This document shows positions 13,814 to 21,203 of a stretch of DNA of 21,203 bases, in pieces; position 1 is the first letter of the stretch; each line of letters starts with the position of its first letter. The position numbers were made by a program, and so were the translations under genes. This DNA comes from CAZKNF01 sp964554105 (GTDB lineage: Bacteria > Bacteroidota > Rhodothermia > Rhodothermales > VXPQ01). The notes beneath the pieces were generated by a model that worked only from the letters and a program-made list of their open reading frames with translations, was not told where the DNA came from and ran no database searches. The DNA is taken from contig CAZKNF010000060.1 of the NCBI GenBank assembly GCA_964554105.1, positions 1 to 21,203 of the forward strand, read 5' to 3'.

Positions 13814-14274
13814 CAAAGCTTCTTACCGCAGATCAGGCACTCCGGCTTCTCCTCCAGCATGATCACCGGCAGCGGTGGCTGCAAAACCGGAAAAGGCGGG
13901 GTGTTCTTGTCATTGTGGAGCATGAGATCGAACGAACGCGGGACATTCTTGCCCTCGATCTTGACGTCGAACGAGAAATTTACGAACTCGGCTTTGCCCT
14001 TGATCTTATTGCTGGCCACACCCCCGCCTGCCGACCCTGCCTCGTCGCCGGTGCTCATCTTGAAGTTGGAGTCCTTCAGGCATACCGACTGACCGTCGCA
14101 CTTCACCTTCTTACTGCCCTTCGCCGTATCGGTGGACATCGCGATGTTCGGGTAGGGGATCGGGACAGGCCCGCCGGGGCTCGGCGTTTTACACACGTCC
14201 GGGAAGGCGATCGTCACGCCGTTGCTTCCGGCGTGCACGACCGACATAAAATTGACGCCCACTGTTGCCGGCAT
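13813..14274 (-). CDS. PAAR-like spike-tip protein (DUF4150)
   Basis: A 153-residue protein of the DUF4150 (PAAR-like) family that caps the VgrG spike and carries or recruits effectors. Family marks are the Val/Phe-rich opening, FPDVCKTPSPGGPVPIPYPN (24-43), NIAMSTDTAKGSKKV (43-57), the Ser/Gly-rich segment with K-IKGKAEF (90-97), and a C-terminal CLIC pair (C146, C149) that could bind metal. There is no C-terminal toxin extension, so the effector must be supplied separately, probably by the nuclease gene downstream. A strong Shine-Dalgarno precedes the ATG. Its stop TGA overlaps the KS-like ATG by one base. The order VgrG - DUF6484 - DUF2169 - DUF4150 - KS-like - toxin supports the call. Confidence 0.9.
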   Translation of the reverse strand: MPATVGVNFMSVVHAGSNGVTIAFPDVCKTPSPGGPVPIPYPNIAMSTDTAKGSKKVKCDGQSVCLKDSNFKMSTGDEAGSAGGGVASNKIKGKAEFVNFSFDVKIEGKNVPRSFDLMLHNDKNTPPFPVLQPPLPVIMLEEKPECLICGKKL

Positions 14275-14278
14275 ACAG

Positions 14279-14286
14279 CCTCCTCC
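14279..14286 (-). promoter_or_regulatory. Strong ribosome-binding site for the DUF4150 gene
   Basis: GGAGGAGG on the minus strand ends 4 bases before the DUF4150 ATG and begins inside the DUF2169 stop codon (TAG). This tight arrangement indicates coupled translation and shows that the host uses classical Shine-Dalgarno sites at some genes. Confidence 0.75.
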
Positions 14287-15299
14287 TATGTCGAAATACT
14301 GAATGTTACGGCTTCAATATCCTGGAATTGACCCGGGACTCTGAGCGACCCGCTCCAGACGAGTAGAAGGCGCTGTTCGTCAGGTTCGAGCACGACTTTA
14401 TCCAGGTGCAGACTAATTGGATGCTCTCCCGTGTTCCTCGCTTCCACCATGCATTGCGGCGAAACGCCGGGCAGTATAAACCGGATCGGACCGCCCGGCG
14501 CAACACCGATGGCATTCACCTCTTCGTTCCCGTTCAGAAACCCGGAGCATACGAGATCCGGATGGGATACATTGAAAAACCGATCGTCGAAATCGTCCGG
14601 AAGCAGAGGCTTTCGGTTCTGGTCCCAGGCCGCATCATAGGTCCCCGCGAAGCTCAATCGAGGTTGCCATGACGGGCCGATGAACCCGAGTCCTGCCGGC
14701 GACGGACGGTCGTCCGGGCCCGAAATGAGGTTTCGCGGGTCCTCTATGTTCGGAAGCGGCGCCTCGTCCACCGACCGTTTGCTTTTCTTTGCTCTGAATC
14801 CTACACCGGCCGGATTACGCGCCTCATACTCGTGATGCTTCTCGTCCGGGTGACTCTTGTCCATTCCACCGAAGGCACGCTCAAAGACGAGCGGCATGCG
14901 ATCAAACGGTTTCGGCGCGGACATGCGGGCGATGCCCATCGACCGGCTCCAGAACCGATCTCCAAAAACCGTCACTAGTTTTTGCGCCTCTCCCACCTGA
15001 ATTCCTGCTTTGACTTCCGTGGCCGTTGAATTTGCCGGATATGCGTGACCGAGAAGAGCGATATCTGTAGCTATCTTATTAATCGAAAAATCCGACGCGT
15101 ACGAGACGCTCGACTCGCCCGGTTCGCCGACATATTGATCGACGAGCTCGATCGGGCACTGGTCCGCAGCGGCCTCGACGCGCCCCTGTTCATCGAATGA
15201 GTACGTCCCTTTCAAGATGACGAGAAGCAAGTCGGAGCCGTCTCTGTCGCTGACGGCATATCTATCCGCTTCGAACGGTGTTTCGTTCTCAATCTGCAT
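14286..15299 (-). CDS. T6SS effector adaptor / chaperone (DUF2169)
   Basis: A 337-residue cytoplasmic protein of the DUF2169 family. Recognisable segments are LLLVILKGTYSFD (24-36), NKIATDIALLGHAY (74-87), VTVFGDRFW (109-117), FDRMPLVFERAFGG (132-145), and a later EARNPAGVGF stretch. DUF2169 proteins act as adaptors that help load PAAR-associated effectors onto VgrG (established for Agrobacterium Tde effectors). The gene directly precedes the PAAR-like DUF4150 gene, matching that role. The length is typical and no domain seems missing. The start lacks a clear Shine-Dalgarno; the 62-base gap from DUF6484 contains a repeated GATGCAG just before and at the start codon. High confidence in family, good confidence in role. 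Confidence 0.88.
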   Translation of the reverse strand: MQIENETPFEADRYAVSDRDGSDLLLVILKGTYSFDEQGRVEAAADQCPIELVDQYVGEPGESSVSYASDFSINKIATDIALLGHAYPANSTATEVKAGIQVGEAQKLVTVFGDRFWSRSMGIARMSAPKPFDRMPLVFERAFGGMDKSHPDEKHHEYEARNPAGVGFRAKKSKRSVDEAPLPNIEDPRNLISGPDDRPSPAGLGFIGPSWQPRLSFAGTYDAAWDQNRKPLLPDDFDDRFFNVSHPDLVCSGFLNGNEEVNAIGVAPGGPIRFILPGVSPQCMVEARNTGEHPISLHLDKVVLEPDEQRLLLVWSGSLRVPGQFQDIEAVTFSIST

Positions 15300-15361
15300 C
15301 AGTTTACGGCTGCATCATCGTGACTCTATTTCGGACTGACGCAACACCGTTTGAACCCGCA

Positions 15362-15895
15362 TCAGTTAATTGCGACGGATGCGCCTTTGATCTTGTTCGT
15401 CCGGCGAGCGCGGCTGAGAATTTCGTTTCCGCGCACCACGATTTTGCCTCGTTTGTCGATCAGGATCGTTCCGCCGCCGCACGTCAGCCGAACTTCTTCC
15501 CCCGCGTCGATGTGGATCTTCTTTCCGGTGACGCGCATCGTTTCTGCAGTACGAGGCAGAGCGATTTCTACGGCGCCGCGCGCGGCTTTATGGATCTCGA
15601 CTTCTTCCATTGGCTCGTGCTTCGCCGTACCGCGCTCGGCCTCCAACGGCGGAGCATAGGGTGCGATGACGCCGAACACGTAGCCTCGAGGACCGTCCGC
15701 ATCGACGGCGAACAGCACGGCATCACCGACTTCAAATGGGGGCGGTGCGGCCTGAGACGTCTGCACGAAGTGCGACCGTACCGGGGGTTCCGGTGCAGCC
15801 GGCGCGACCAGAATCATACCGTCCGACTCGAAGCTCACTATCCTCCCGGTCTGGATGGACAGCTGATCCGAAAGCACACTCGCAAGCTCAAACAT
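15362..15895 (-). CDS. DUF6484 protein, VgrG-accessory
   Basis: A 177-residue protein matching DUF6484: an N-terminal OB-like/beta region with TGRIVSFESDGMILV (16-30) and GDAVLFAVDADGPRGYVFGV (57-76), a middle linker, and a C-terminal beta-rich segment with CGGGTILIDKRGKIVVRG (139-156) and the closing NKIKGASVAIN (167-177). The last 39 residues align without gaps to the last 39 residues of the upstream VgrG (14 identities by my count). The family is found beside VgrG and DUF2169 genes and probably works at the spike-effector interface; its exact role is not established. It begins 11 bases after vgrG, with AAGGA 7 bases before the ATG overlapping the vgrG stop codon, so the two are co-translated. 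Family call is from motif memory. Confidence 0.8.
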   Translation of the reverse strand: MFELASVLSDQLSIQTGRIVSFESDGMILVAPAAPEPPVRSHFVQTSQAAPPPFEVGDAVLFAVDADGPRGYVFGVIAPYAPPLEAERGTAKHEPMEEVEIHKAARGAVEIALPRTAETMRVTGKKIHIDAGEEVRLTCGGGTILIDKRGKIVVRGNEILSRARRTNKIKGASVAIN

Positions 15896-15906
15896 GTCAC
15901 ATTCCT

Positions 15907-18000
15907 TTAGTTCTGGGCGATCTTCGATCCCTTTATCTTGACATCTCCAGATCCTTTCACGTTCACCTTATTGCCGCTGATCTGGATGTCACCATTCTTT
16001 TTCAGGATAATACTGGCTTTTCCGCACTTGATCGTCAGTTGATCCTGCACATTGATCACGACCTTCTTCTTGCCCGTCACCGTGAGGTCGTCTCCCGACT
16101 GCACCGACGTTTTCTTGCCGATTACGAACTTCCCGTCCTTACCCACTTCAACCGTCAGACTGTCGCCGATTTTCGTCGATGCATCCTTACCGATTGACTC
16201 GTTCGCGTTCTTCCCGACATTGGCCGATAAATTCTCGCCCACGCTCAGAGTCATGTTCGAGCCGATGCTCGTGCTCTGATCGTTGCCGATAGAGACCGTC
16301 TCGCTATCGCCCACGTCGATACTCGCATTCGCGCCGATCGTCTCGCTGTGATTCTCGCCGACGGAGATGCTCTTGTTGCTGCCGATTGTTTCCGACTGAT
16401 CGTTGCCGACATTCTTGGACCGGTCGTTCCCTATCTGTATCGATTGATTGTTTCCGACGGTGATGGATTCATCATTCGTGATCTCGACGATGTGATCCTT
16501 CGTCCCGAACAGGTAGATGTTTTCTTCACCGATCGTATCGTCGAAGCTCAGCTCGTTCTTGCCCCAGGTGCGGATGACGCTCTGAAATTTGTTTTCAGAC
16601 GTCGACGGCGACTTCTGTGACGGGTTTGGAACGGTGCCGACGGCAATCGGGCGATCGGGATCTCCATTTACACAGGCCCACACCATTTCGGTGCCGGCAT
16701 GATTGGGAAAGTGAATTCCATAGCCGGGTCCGGAATAGGGCTGATTCATCCGGATGGCTCGTGTGGCCTCGCCGCCGCTCGTACTGCTCAGGTCGAAGAA
16801 CATCTTGGCGCGGTAGGATCCCTCCTCGTCGACGTATGCGTAGTCGCCGCCGGCCGTCTCGGTACGCGAGGTCATAATCCCGGGGACACGAGGTTTCGGG
16901 GTGACGCGCGGGGGGCGATACGCGACCGAGGCAGGGATGCACGTGAACTCATTTCGATAGATTCCTTCGGAACTCCCATCGAATCCGCCCGGCAGGGCTG
17001 CCGCTTGAGACCCGCTGTGCTTGACAGAGAGCAGGAGATAGTCTCCATTGTACGTGTCGCGGTAGTGTTTCGTCATCTGAAACGTAAAACCGGTGCGTAG
17101 ACCCGCGTGCCCGCTCTCTCCCGACATCACTCGAAGATGACACGCGATCTCCTCCTTACGGACTTCGACCAGGCGCTTCCCCTCGCCGTCGTCCTTGAAG
17201 TGCTGATCGTGCTCGTAACGCATGCCCGGCAGATCGCTGTGCACGTTCGCTTCCGCCTTCAGATCCGTGTCCGGCGTACGATGGTTGTACTCCTTGAGAA
17301 AGACTTTACCCGGTGAGAGCTGCTCCCGGCACTGAAATTGACGCACGGCCTCGGACGCCGCGCTCAGCCCTTCGCCCGGGTTGTAGACGAGTACACTTTC
17401 ACCTGGAATAGGCTCACTTTTGCCCACGGTGGTGTCAGAGAAGACCAGCACGCTAACGTCGTATGATTCGTCGTACTCGAAGTAATAATGGATGCCTTCA
17501 TGTTCCAGCAGGCGGCTTATGAAATTCAGATCGGTCTCCTGAAATTGCACGCAGTATTCGCGAGTGGGATAGGATCCCTGGAGGTCAAAGCGAAACTCCT
17601 GCGACTTGAAGTCCGACTCATCGAGAACCGCCGTGACGATCTCATCTACTTTCAGGTTCTGAAAGATTCGGCTCTGATAGCGAAGGGAGAGCAGCCACAG
17701 ACGAGGGACTACGACGACGTCATACAGGTAGCGCCTGCCGATTCGGTTGCCCTGCTCGAAGCTGGAGATGATGCCGTGGAAGTGCAGCGGCTCCCCAAAT
17801 CTCATAATGGAAAATGTGGCCGGATGGTTGGCGACTTCCTCGAAGTCCACAGCCGAATCTTCCGAGGCGAGATTCGCGCGGACGACGAACGGCTGCGAGA
17901 CGTGCTCCTCGACCTCGAACTCGACCACGTCAAACGTGTCGGCGGGCACCGAAGGCGAATCCACCTTGAACCCGAGTTGTATCACGTTGGTCTCTGCCAT
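15907..18000 (-). CDS. vgrG: VgrG / TssI spike protein
   Basis: A 697-residue T6SS spike protein that trimerises at the tip of the Hcp tube and is injected into target cells. The N-terminal ~360 residues form the gp27-like base (REYCVQFQETDLNFISRLLE, 147-166; EGIHYYFEY, 168-176). Residues ~370-460 are the gp5-like OB domain (GYGIHFPNHAGTEMVWACVN, 426-445; GDPDRPIAVGTVPNP, 446-460). Then NELSFDDTIGEENIYL (482-497) leads into a beta-helical needle of sixteen octads (515-642) and a tip ending at N697. There is no added toxin domain, so it is a carrier VgrG that works with the PAAR-like protein downstream. It starts 3 bases after the clpV stop; no strong Shine-Dalgarno, so coupling to clpV is likely. 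The normal range for VgrG is ~600-750 residues. Assignment is near certain. Confidence 0.97.
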   Translation of the reverse strand: MAETNVIQLGFKVDSPSVPADTFDVVEFEVEEHVSQPFVVRANLASEDSAVDFEEVANHPATFSIMRFGEPLHFHGIISSFEQGNRIGRRYLYDVVVVPRLWLLSLRYQSRIFQNLKVDEIVTAVLDESDFKSQEFRFDLQGSYPTREYCVQFQETDLNFISRLLEHEGIHYYFEYDESYDVSVLVFSDTTVGKSEPIPGESVLVYNPGEGLSAASEAVRQFQCREQLSPGKVFLKEYNHRTPDTDLKAEANVHSDLPGMRYEHDQHFKDDGEGKRLVEVRKEEIACHLRVMSGESGHAGLRTGFTFQMTKHYRDTYNGDYLLLSVKHSGSQAAALPGGFDGSSEGIYRNEFTCIPASVAYRPPRVTPKPRVPGIMTSRTETAGGDYAYVDEEGSYRAKMFFDLSSTSGGEATRAIRMNQPYSGPGYGIHFPNHAGTEMVWACVNGDPDRPIAVGTVPNPSQKSPSTSENKFQSVIRTWGKNELSFDDTIGEENIYLFGTKDHIVEITNDESITVGNNQSIQIGNDRSKNVGNDQSETIGSNKSISVGENHSETIGANASIDVGDSETVSIGNDQSTSIGSNMTLSVGENLSANVGKNANESIGKDASTKIGDSLTVEVGKDGKFVIGKKTSVQSGDDLTVTGKKKVVINVQDQLTIKCGKASIILKKNGDIQISGNKVNVKGSGDVKIKGSKIAQN
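16075..16458 (-). repeat. Sixteen octapeptide repeats (24-base period) in the VgrG needle
   Basis: Residues 515-642 of VgrG repeat every 8 residues with the pattern [VI]-G-x-[ND]-x-[ST]-x-x, for example VGNNQSIQ, IGNDRSKN, VGNDQSET, IGSNKSIS. The last unit starts with S instead of V/I. This is the triple-stranded beta-helix of gp5-like needles: V/I faces the core and G makes the turn. The DNA has a matching 24-base period but the copies are diverged. Confidence 0.9.
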
Positions 18001-18003
18001 GTT

Positions 18004-20742
18004 TTACACGGAATCTTGTATTAGGGGAGTGAGGGCATCGAAGGTGTACGTGAATTCGCCGTTTTCGTCGATTCCGAGCACGAGCCGCTCGGGCATTTGC
18101 TCTTCGGTCATCTTCACCAGCAGCGCCTTCGACGCTTCCGGCAGCACGGCGCGATCGATGATGAAGTCAATGTTGCGTGCTCCGCTGTCGACCTGCGTGC
18201 AACGTTCGGCGATCCGTTCGACCACCTCATCGCCGAACGCGAACTCCATCCCATGTGAAGCTCGGAGCCGCCGGTCGATCATACCCAGCTTCAGTCGTGT
18301 AATCTCCTTCATGGCGTCGGTGCGCAGCGGGTAATACGGCACCACCTTCATCCGCGCCAGCAGCGCCGCCTGGAAATGGTTTACGAGCTGATTGTGGATG
18401 ACCTCGCGGAGCTGATCGGGGGTCGGCCGCTCATCGTCTGTACACACGTCCAGGAAGATGTCTGAGCCGATATTCGAGGTCATCATGATGATGGTATTTC
18501 GAAAGTCGATCTCACGTCCCTCGCCATCACGCATAAAGCCCTTATCGAATACCTGATAGAACAACTCCATGACGTCGATGTGAGCTTTTTCGGTCTCGTC
18601 GAGCAGCACCACGGAATAAGGGCGCTGCCGAACCGCCTCGGTAAGCACCCCGCCTTCGCCGTACCCGACGTATCCGGGCGGCGAGCCCTTAAGTTGTGAG
18701 ACGGTATGAGATTCCTGGTATTCCGACATATTGATCGTGATCAGAAAGCGGTCGCCGCCGAAAAGCATCTCGGCGAGCATGCGCGCTGTCTCTGTCTTGC
18801 CCACGCCGCTCGGACCGACCAGCAGAAAAACCGCTAAAGGTGCCTCGGGATTTCCCATGCCTGCCTTCGCGGCACGGATCGAATCCGCGACCTCGCCAAT
18901 CGGTTCGTCCTGCCCCTTTACGGCGCTTGTCAGTCGATTCTCCAGATCAAGAAGAACGGCAGCTTCGTCTTTGAGCATATCCCCTACCGGAATGCCCGTC
19001 CAGTCGGCAATCACCTGCGCGACGACCTCTTCGTTCACCTCCGCGTGCACCATCGCGCCGTCATCCTGAATCTCGGCCAGCTCGGCCTGAGCCCTGCGCA
19101 GCTCATCACGCAAATCCTCAACCGGGAGGGCCGCACCGTCGCCCGTCTGCCCGGCACCGGCCTCTGCGCCATCCGCCTGCCCGTCTCCGGCATGCCTCTG
19201 CTCAGCCTGCCCGTTCCCTGCCGCTCTCACACCGGCGACCTGGTGTCGCAGGTCCTGGACTTTCAGGGCGAGATCGCGCTCCTTATGCCAGCGCTCTTCC
19301 AGCAGGGTCTTTTCGGCTTCCAGCTCACGCTGCAACTCCAGGATGAGGCCGAAAGCCTCCTCATCGTGACTCAATCCAGTGTCGAGGTCGTGTCGCGAGG
19401 CCTTGCGCTCGATGGAGAGGTTCAGGAGTCGGCGTTCGATGTCGTCGAGAGCGGCGGGTTTCGCCGATTTGGTCATTTTTACGCGGGCGAGGGCCGTATC
19501 CATCAGATCCACCGCTTTATCGGGAAGCTGACGACCGGAAAGAAAGCGGTCGGACAGTTTCGCCGCGGCAAACACTGCTTCATTCGTCATCTGGACGGTG
19601 TGATGCTCCTCATATTTCAATTTGATTCCGCGGAGCATTACGGCGGCGTTTTCGACAGACGGCTCGTCGATCGTGACCATCTGGAATCGCCTTTCGAGGG
19701 CCGGGTCCTTTTCGATGTACTTCTTGTACTCCGACCATGTCGTTGCGGCGATGGTACGCAACTCGCCGCGTGCGAGGGCAGGCTTCAGCAGGTTCGCCGC
19801 ATCGCTCGTTCCTGCAGCGCCGCCTGCTCCGATAAGCGTGTGCGCCTCGTCGATGAATAGGATCGTCGGTCTGGCGGCTTCCCTGACCTCCTGGATCACG
19901 GACTTGAGCCGGTTCTCGAACTCACCCTTCACTCCGGCGCCTGCCTGCAGCAGCCCGAGATCGAGGGTATGTATCTCGATCTCCTTCAGGCTGTCCGGCA
20001 CGTCACCCTCTGCGACGCGAAGCGCCAGCCCCTCAACGACGGCGGATTTCCCCACGCCGGCCTCGCCTACCAGTATCGGATTGTTCTTGCGACGGCGGCT
20101 CAGAATGTCGATGATCTGGCGAATTTCTTTATCGCGCGCAAATACCGGATCAATTTTCCCGTCGCGGGCCTGGCCGGTCACGTTCAACGTATAGAGATCC
20201 AGCGCCGTCTCGCCGTCGGGTCGGGGCTCGCCGGAGGTTGGCGGACCGCCTGCCCGCAGCGTCGCTTTATCCTCAACGGAGCCGCCAACGATATCGACAA
20301 AGTGCTCCCGCAGGTCATCACTTCGCACGGGCGCCAGAACATCCATCAACTCATCGAGGCGATATACTTCGTTTTGCAGTAATGCCTCCAGCAGGTGTCC
20401 GGAGCGCACCTTAGAATGACCGTGATGGACGGAGGCAATTACCCAGGCCTCCTCCACGATCTGCAGCATCATCGGCGAGAATGAGGGACGACCGGTGTTT
20501 CCGGCGCGCTGAGACTCGAGCTGCTTGAGGAGAACCTCCCAAAGCCGGCTGCTGTCCGCCTCGAAGTGATCGATGATTCGCGGGATGTCGCCGCTTCCAT
20601 CTTCCAGAAGCTTGAGCAGCAGGTGTTCTACCGTTATCTCGTAGTGACTGCGCGAGATGCAGAACCCTGCGGCTGCCTCCAGGGCACGCGTGGTGTGATC
20701 GTCGAGTTTCTGTAGAAGCTTTTTCAGGTCCTTCGTAACCAT
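18004..20742 (-). CDS. clpV: ClpV / TssH, T6SS sheath-disassembly AAA+ ATPase
   Basis: A 912-residue Clp/Hsp100 ATPase that unfolds contracted TssB/TssC sheaths so that they can be reused. Order of parts: N-domain (~1-150), AAA1 with Walker A GEAGVGKS (225-232) and Walker B ILFIDEA (294-300), a coiled-coil middle domain (~430-560), AAA2 with Walker A GPSGVGKT (643-650), Walker B VVLLDE (711-716), and sensor-2 GAR (854-856). The pore stretch GSPPGYVGYGEGG (686-698) is intact. It is ClpV rather than ClpB by context (between tssG and vgrG). Odd: the middle domain carries a Gly/Ala/Gln/Asp-rich insertion (506-540). The ATG follows GAGGAG with a 4-base spacer. Length is slightly above the usual ~870-890. 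Assignment near certain. Confidence 0.96.
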   Translation of the reverse strand: MVTKDLKKLLQKLDDHTTRALEAAAGFCISRSHYEITVEHLLLKLLEDGSGDIPRIIDHFEADSSRLWEVLLKQLESQRAGNTGRPSFSPMMLQIVEEAWVIASVHHGHSKVRSGHLLEALLQNEVYRLDELMDVLAPVRSDDLREHFVDIVGGSVEDKATLRAGGPPTSGEPRPDGETALDLYTLNVTGQARDGKIDPVFARDKEIRQIIDILSRRRKNNPILVGEAGVGKSAVVEGLALRVAEGDVPDSLKEIEIHTLDLGLLQAGAGVKGEFENRLKSVIQEVREAARPTILFIDEAHTLIGAGGAAGTSDAANLLKPALARGELRTIAATTWSEYKKYIEKDPALERRFQMVTIDEPSVENAAVMLRGIKLKYEEHHTVQMTNEAVFAAAKLSDRFLSGRQLPDKAVDLMDTALARVKMTKSAKPAALDDIERRLLNLSIERKASRHDLDTGLSHDEEAFGLILELQRELEAEKTLLEERWHKERDLALKVQDLRHQVAGVRAAGNGQAEQRHAGDGQADGAEAGAGQTGDGAALPVEDLRDELRRAQAELAEIQDDGAMVHAEVNEEVVAQVIADWTGIPVGDMLKDEAAVLLDLENRLTSAVKGQDEPIGEVADSIRAAKAGMGNPEAPLAVFLLVGPSGVGKTETARMLAEMLFGGDRFLITINMSEYQESHTVSQLKGSPPGYVGYGEGGVLTEAVRQRPYSVVLLDETEKAHIDVMELFYQVFDKGFMRDGEGREIDFRNTIIMMTSNIGSDIFLDVCTDDERPTPDQLREVIHNQLVNHFQAALLARMKVVPYYPLRTDAMKEITRLKLGMIDRRLRASHGMEFAFGDEVVERIAERCTQVDSGARNIDFIIDRAVLPEASKALLVKMTEEQMPERLVLGIDENGEFTYTFDALTPLIQDSV

Positions 20743-20746
20743 GTCG

Positions 20747-20752
20747 CTCCTC
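20747..20752 (-). promoter_or_regulatory. Ribosome-binding site of clpV
   Basis: GAGGAG on the minus strand stands 4 bases before the clpV ATG (20740-20742) and confirms that start. It lies in the 69-base gap after tssG, where I see no terminator. Confidence 0.7.
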
Positions 20753-20811
20753 GATTTACCGTTGATGGGGATAAAGAATACGCTGCCGCAAGGCGATCCG
20801 TAAGATACCGT

Positions 20812-21203
20812 CTAAGGATACTGAACGACGACTGGAATCACGTCTCCCGACGGCCGTCCGAGCCACGCATCGATACCCAGCTTCTGAGATCCACCCAGCT
20901 TCATTGGAGGGACCTCGGACGTCTTCAAGAGGAGCTTGATATCGTAGTCGAGATAATCTATGGAGTACAACCGCACCAGATATTCCAGCAGCGCCGCCTG
21001 CTCCCCCTGAGGTAGAAGTGCTCGAAACCGGCTCAAGCTGAGCGGACCCAGCACGACCCGAAATTTGCCGGAGACGTCGCAGACTTTCTGCCCGATCAGC
21101 GCCGAGCTTCCGAGCACCATTCCTCCACCCTTTTTCCCTCCCATGCTGGGGCGTTCCTTCACGTGTACCCAACGCATCAGATTCTCCTCGACGCGCGCCT
21201 GAA
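20812..21203 (-). CDS. tssG: TssG baseplate protein, C-terminal part (runs off the right edge)
   Basis: The reading frame is open to the window edge (it reads ...QARVEENLMRWVHV), so the apparent ATG at 21177 is internal and the gene continues outside. The visible ~130 residues match the TssG C-terminus: GGKKGGGMVLGSSALIGQKV, then CDVSGKFRVVLGPLSLSRF, then LLPQGEQAALLEYLVRLY, LLLKTSEVPPMKLGG and KLGIDAWLGRP. TssG is part of the T6SS baseplate wedge (TssEFGK), which docks the sheath and tube on the membrane complex in the cytoplasm. Its usual length is ~300-350 residues, so about 200 are missing. It lies upstream of clpV, as in many T6SS loci (tssE-F-G-H). Another frame over the same bases (20756-21172) is a shadow. 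Confidence 0.88.
   Translation of the reverse strand, partial: QARVEENLMRWVHVKERPSMGGKKGGGMVLGSSALIGQKVCDVSGKFRVVLGPLSLSRFRALLPQGEQAALLEYLVRLYSIDYLDYDIKLLLKTSEVPPMKLGGSQKLGIDAWLGRPSGDVIPVVVQYP

Noticed and set aside
15278..15910. 210-codon open frame on the plus strand
   Set aside because: Covers the DUF6484 gene in antisense; the minus-strand gene has family motifs and the plus-strand product does not.
16075..16458. Regular 24-base periodic repeats that could be taken for a CRISPR array or satellite
   Set aside because: The repeats are in frame within vgrG and encode the beta-helix octads; copies are diverged and there are no spacers.
19045..19860. 271-codon open frame on the plus strand
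   Set aside because: It lies wholly antisense to clpV, whose motifs are intact; the plus-strand product has no recognisable features and results from codon bias of GC-rich DNA.
20756..21172. 138-codon minus-strand frame overlapping the tssG end
   Set aside because: Its sequence is Arg/Ser/Gly-rich without motifs, while the other frame over the same bases reads as TssG.

Overview
The window carries 14 genes, all on the minus strand, so transcription runs from the right edge towards position 1. They form most of one half of a type VI secretion system (T6SS) locus. The host is a Gram-negative bacterium: a T6SS, a signal-peptide outer-membrane beta-barrel and a periplasmic lytic transglycosylase are all present. 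Coding DNA is moderately GC-rich. Many proteins are acidic (D/E-rich), and eukaryotic-type Ser/Thr kinases, FHA and PP2C domains are abundant. This would fit Myxococcota/Bradymonadales-like, Rhodothermota-like or similar marine or halophilic lineages, but I cannot settle the phylum from this sequence.

Layout in transcription order. (1) Core delivery machinery: the C-terminus of TssG (cut by the right edge), the ClpV/TssH sheath-recycling ATPase, the VgrG/TssI spike with a long octapeptide-repeat needle, and a DUF6484 protein whose last 39 residues resemble the VgrG tip. (2) Effector-loading module: a DUF2169 adaptor, a DUF4150 PAAR-like spike tip, and a ketoacyl-synthase-like protein that lacks the expected catalytic Cys and one His. 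(3) Toxin and immunity cargo: a small AHH/HNH-type nuclease candidate in AT-richer DNA, followed by an Imm11-family and an Imm49-like immunity candidate. (4) A TIGR02270-type HEAT-repeat protein of the kind found beside T6SS effector genes.

(5) After a 328-base non-coding gap comes a signalling and envelope block. It holds a transmembrane PknB-like kinase with four ~80-residue extracytoplasmic repeats and a possible NTF2-like end, an outer-membrane beta-barrel, a single-chain TssB-TssC sheath protein, an FHA-TM-lytic transglycosylase fusion, a PP2C phosphatase, and the start of a second Ser/Thr kinase (cut by the left edge).

How they probably work together (inference). The sheath, ClpV, VgrG and PAAR-like proteins form the contractile injector. 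DUF2169, DUF6484, the dead KS-like protein and the HEAT protein probably load or adapt the nuclease, and the two Imm proteins protect the producer. The kinase, FHA and PP2C genes resemble the PpkA/Fha/PppA threonine-phosphorylation switch, but here the FHA receiver is physically joined to a peptidoglycan-cutting enzyme. The most unusual features are the FHA-transglycosylase fusion, the fused TssBC sheath protein and the repeat-bearing sensor kinase.
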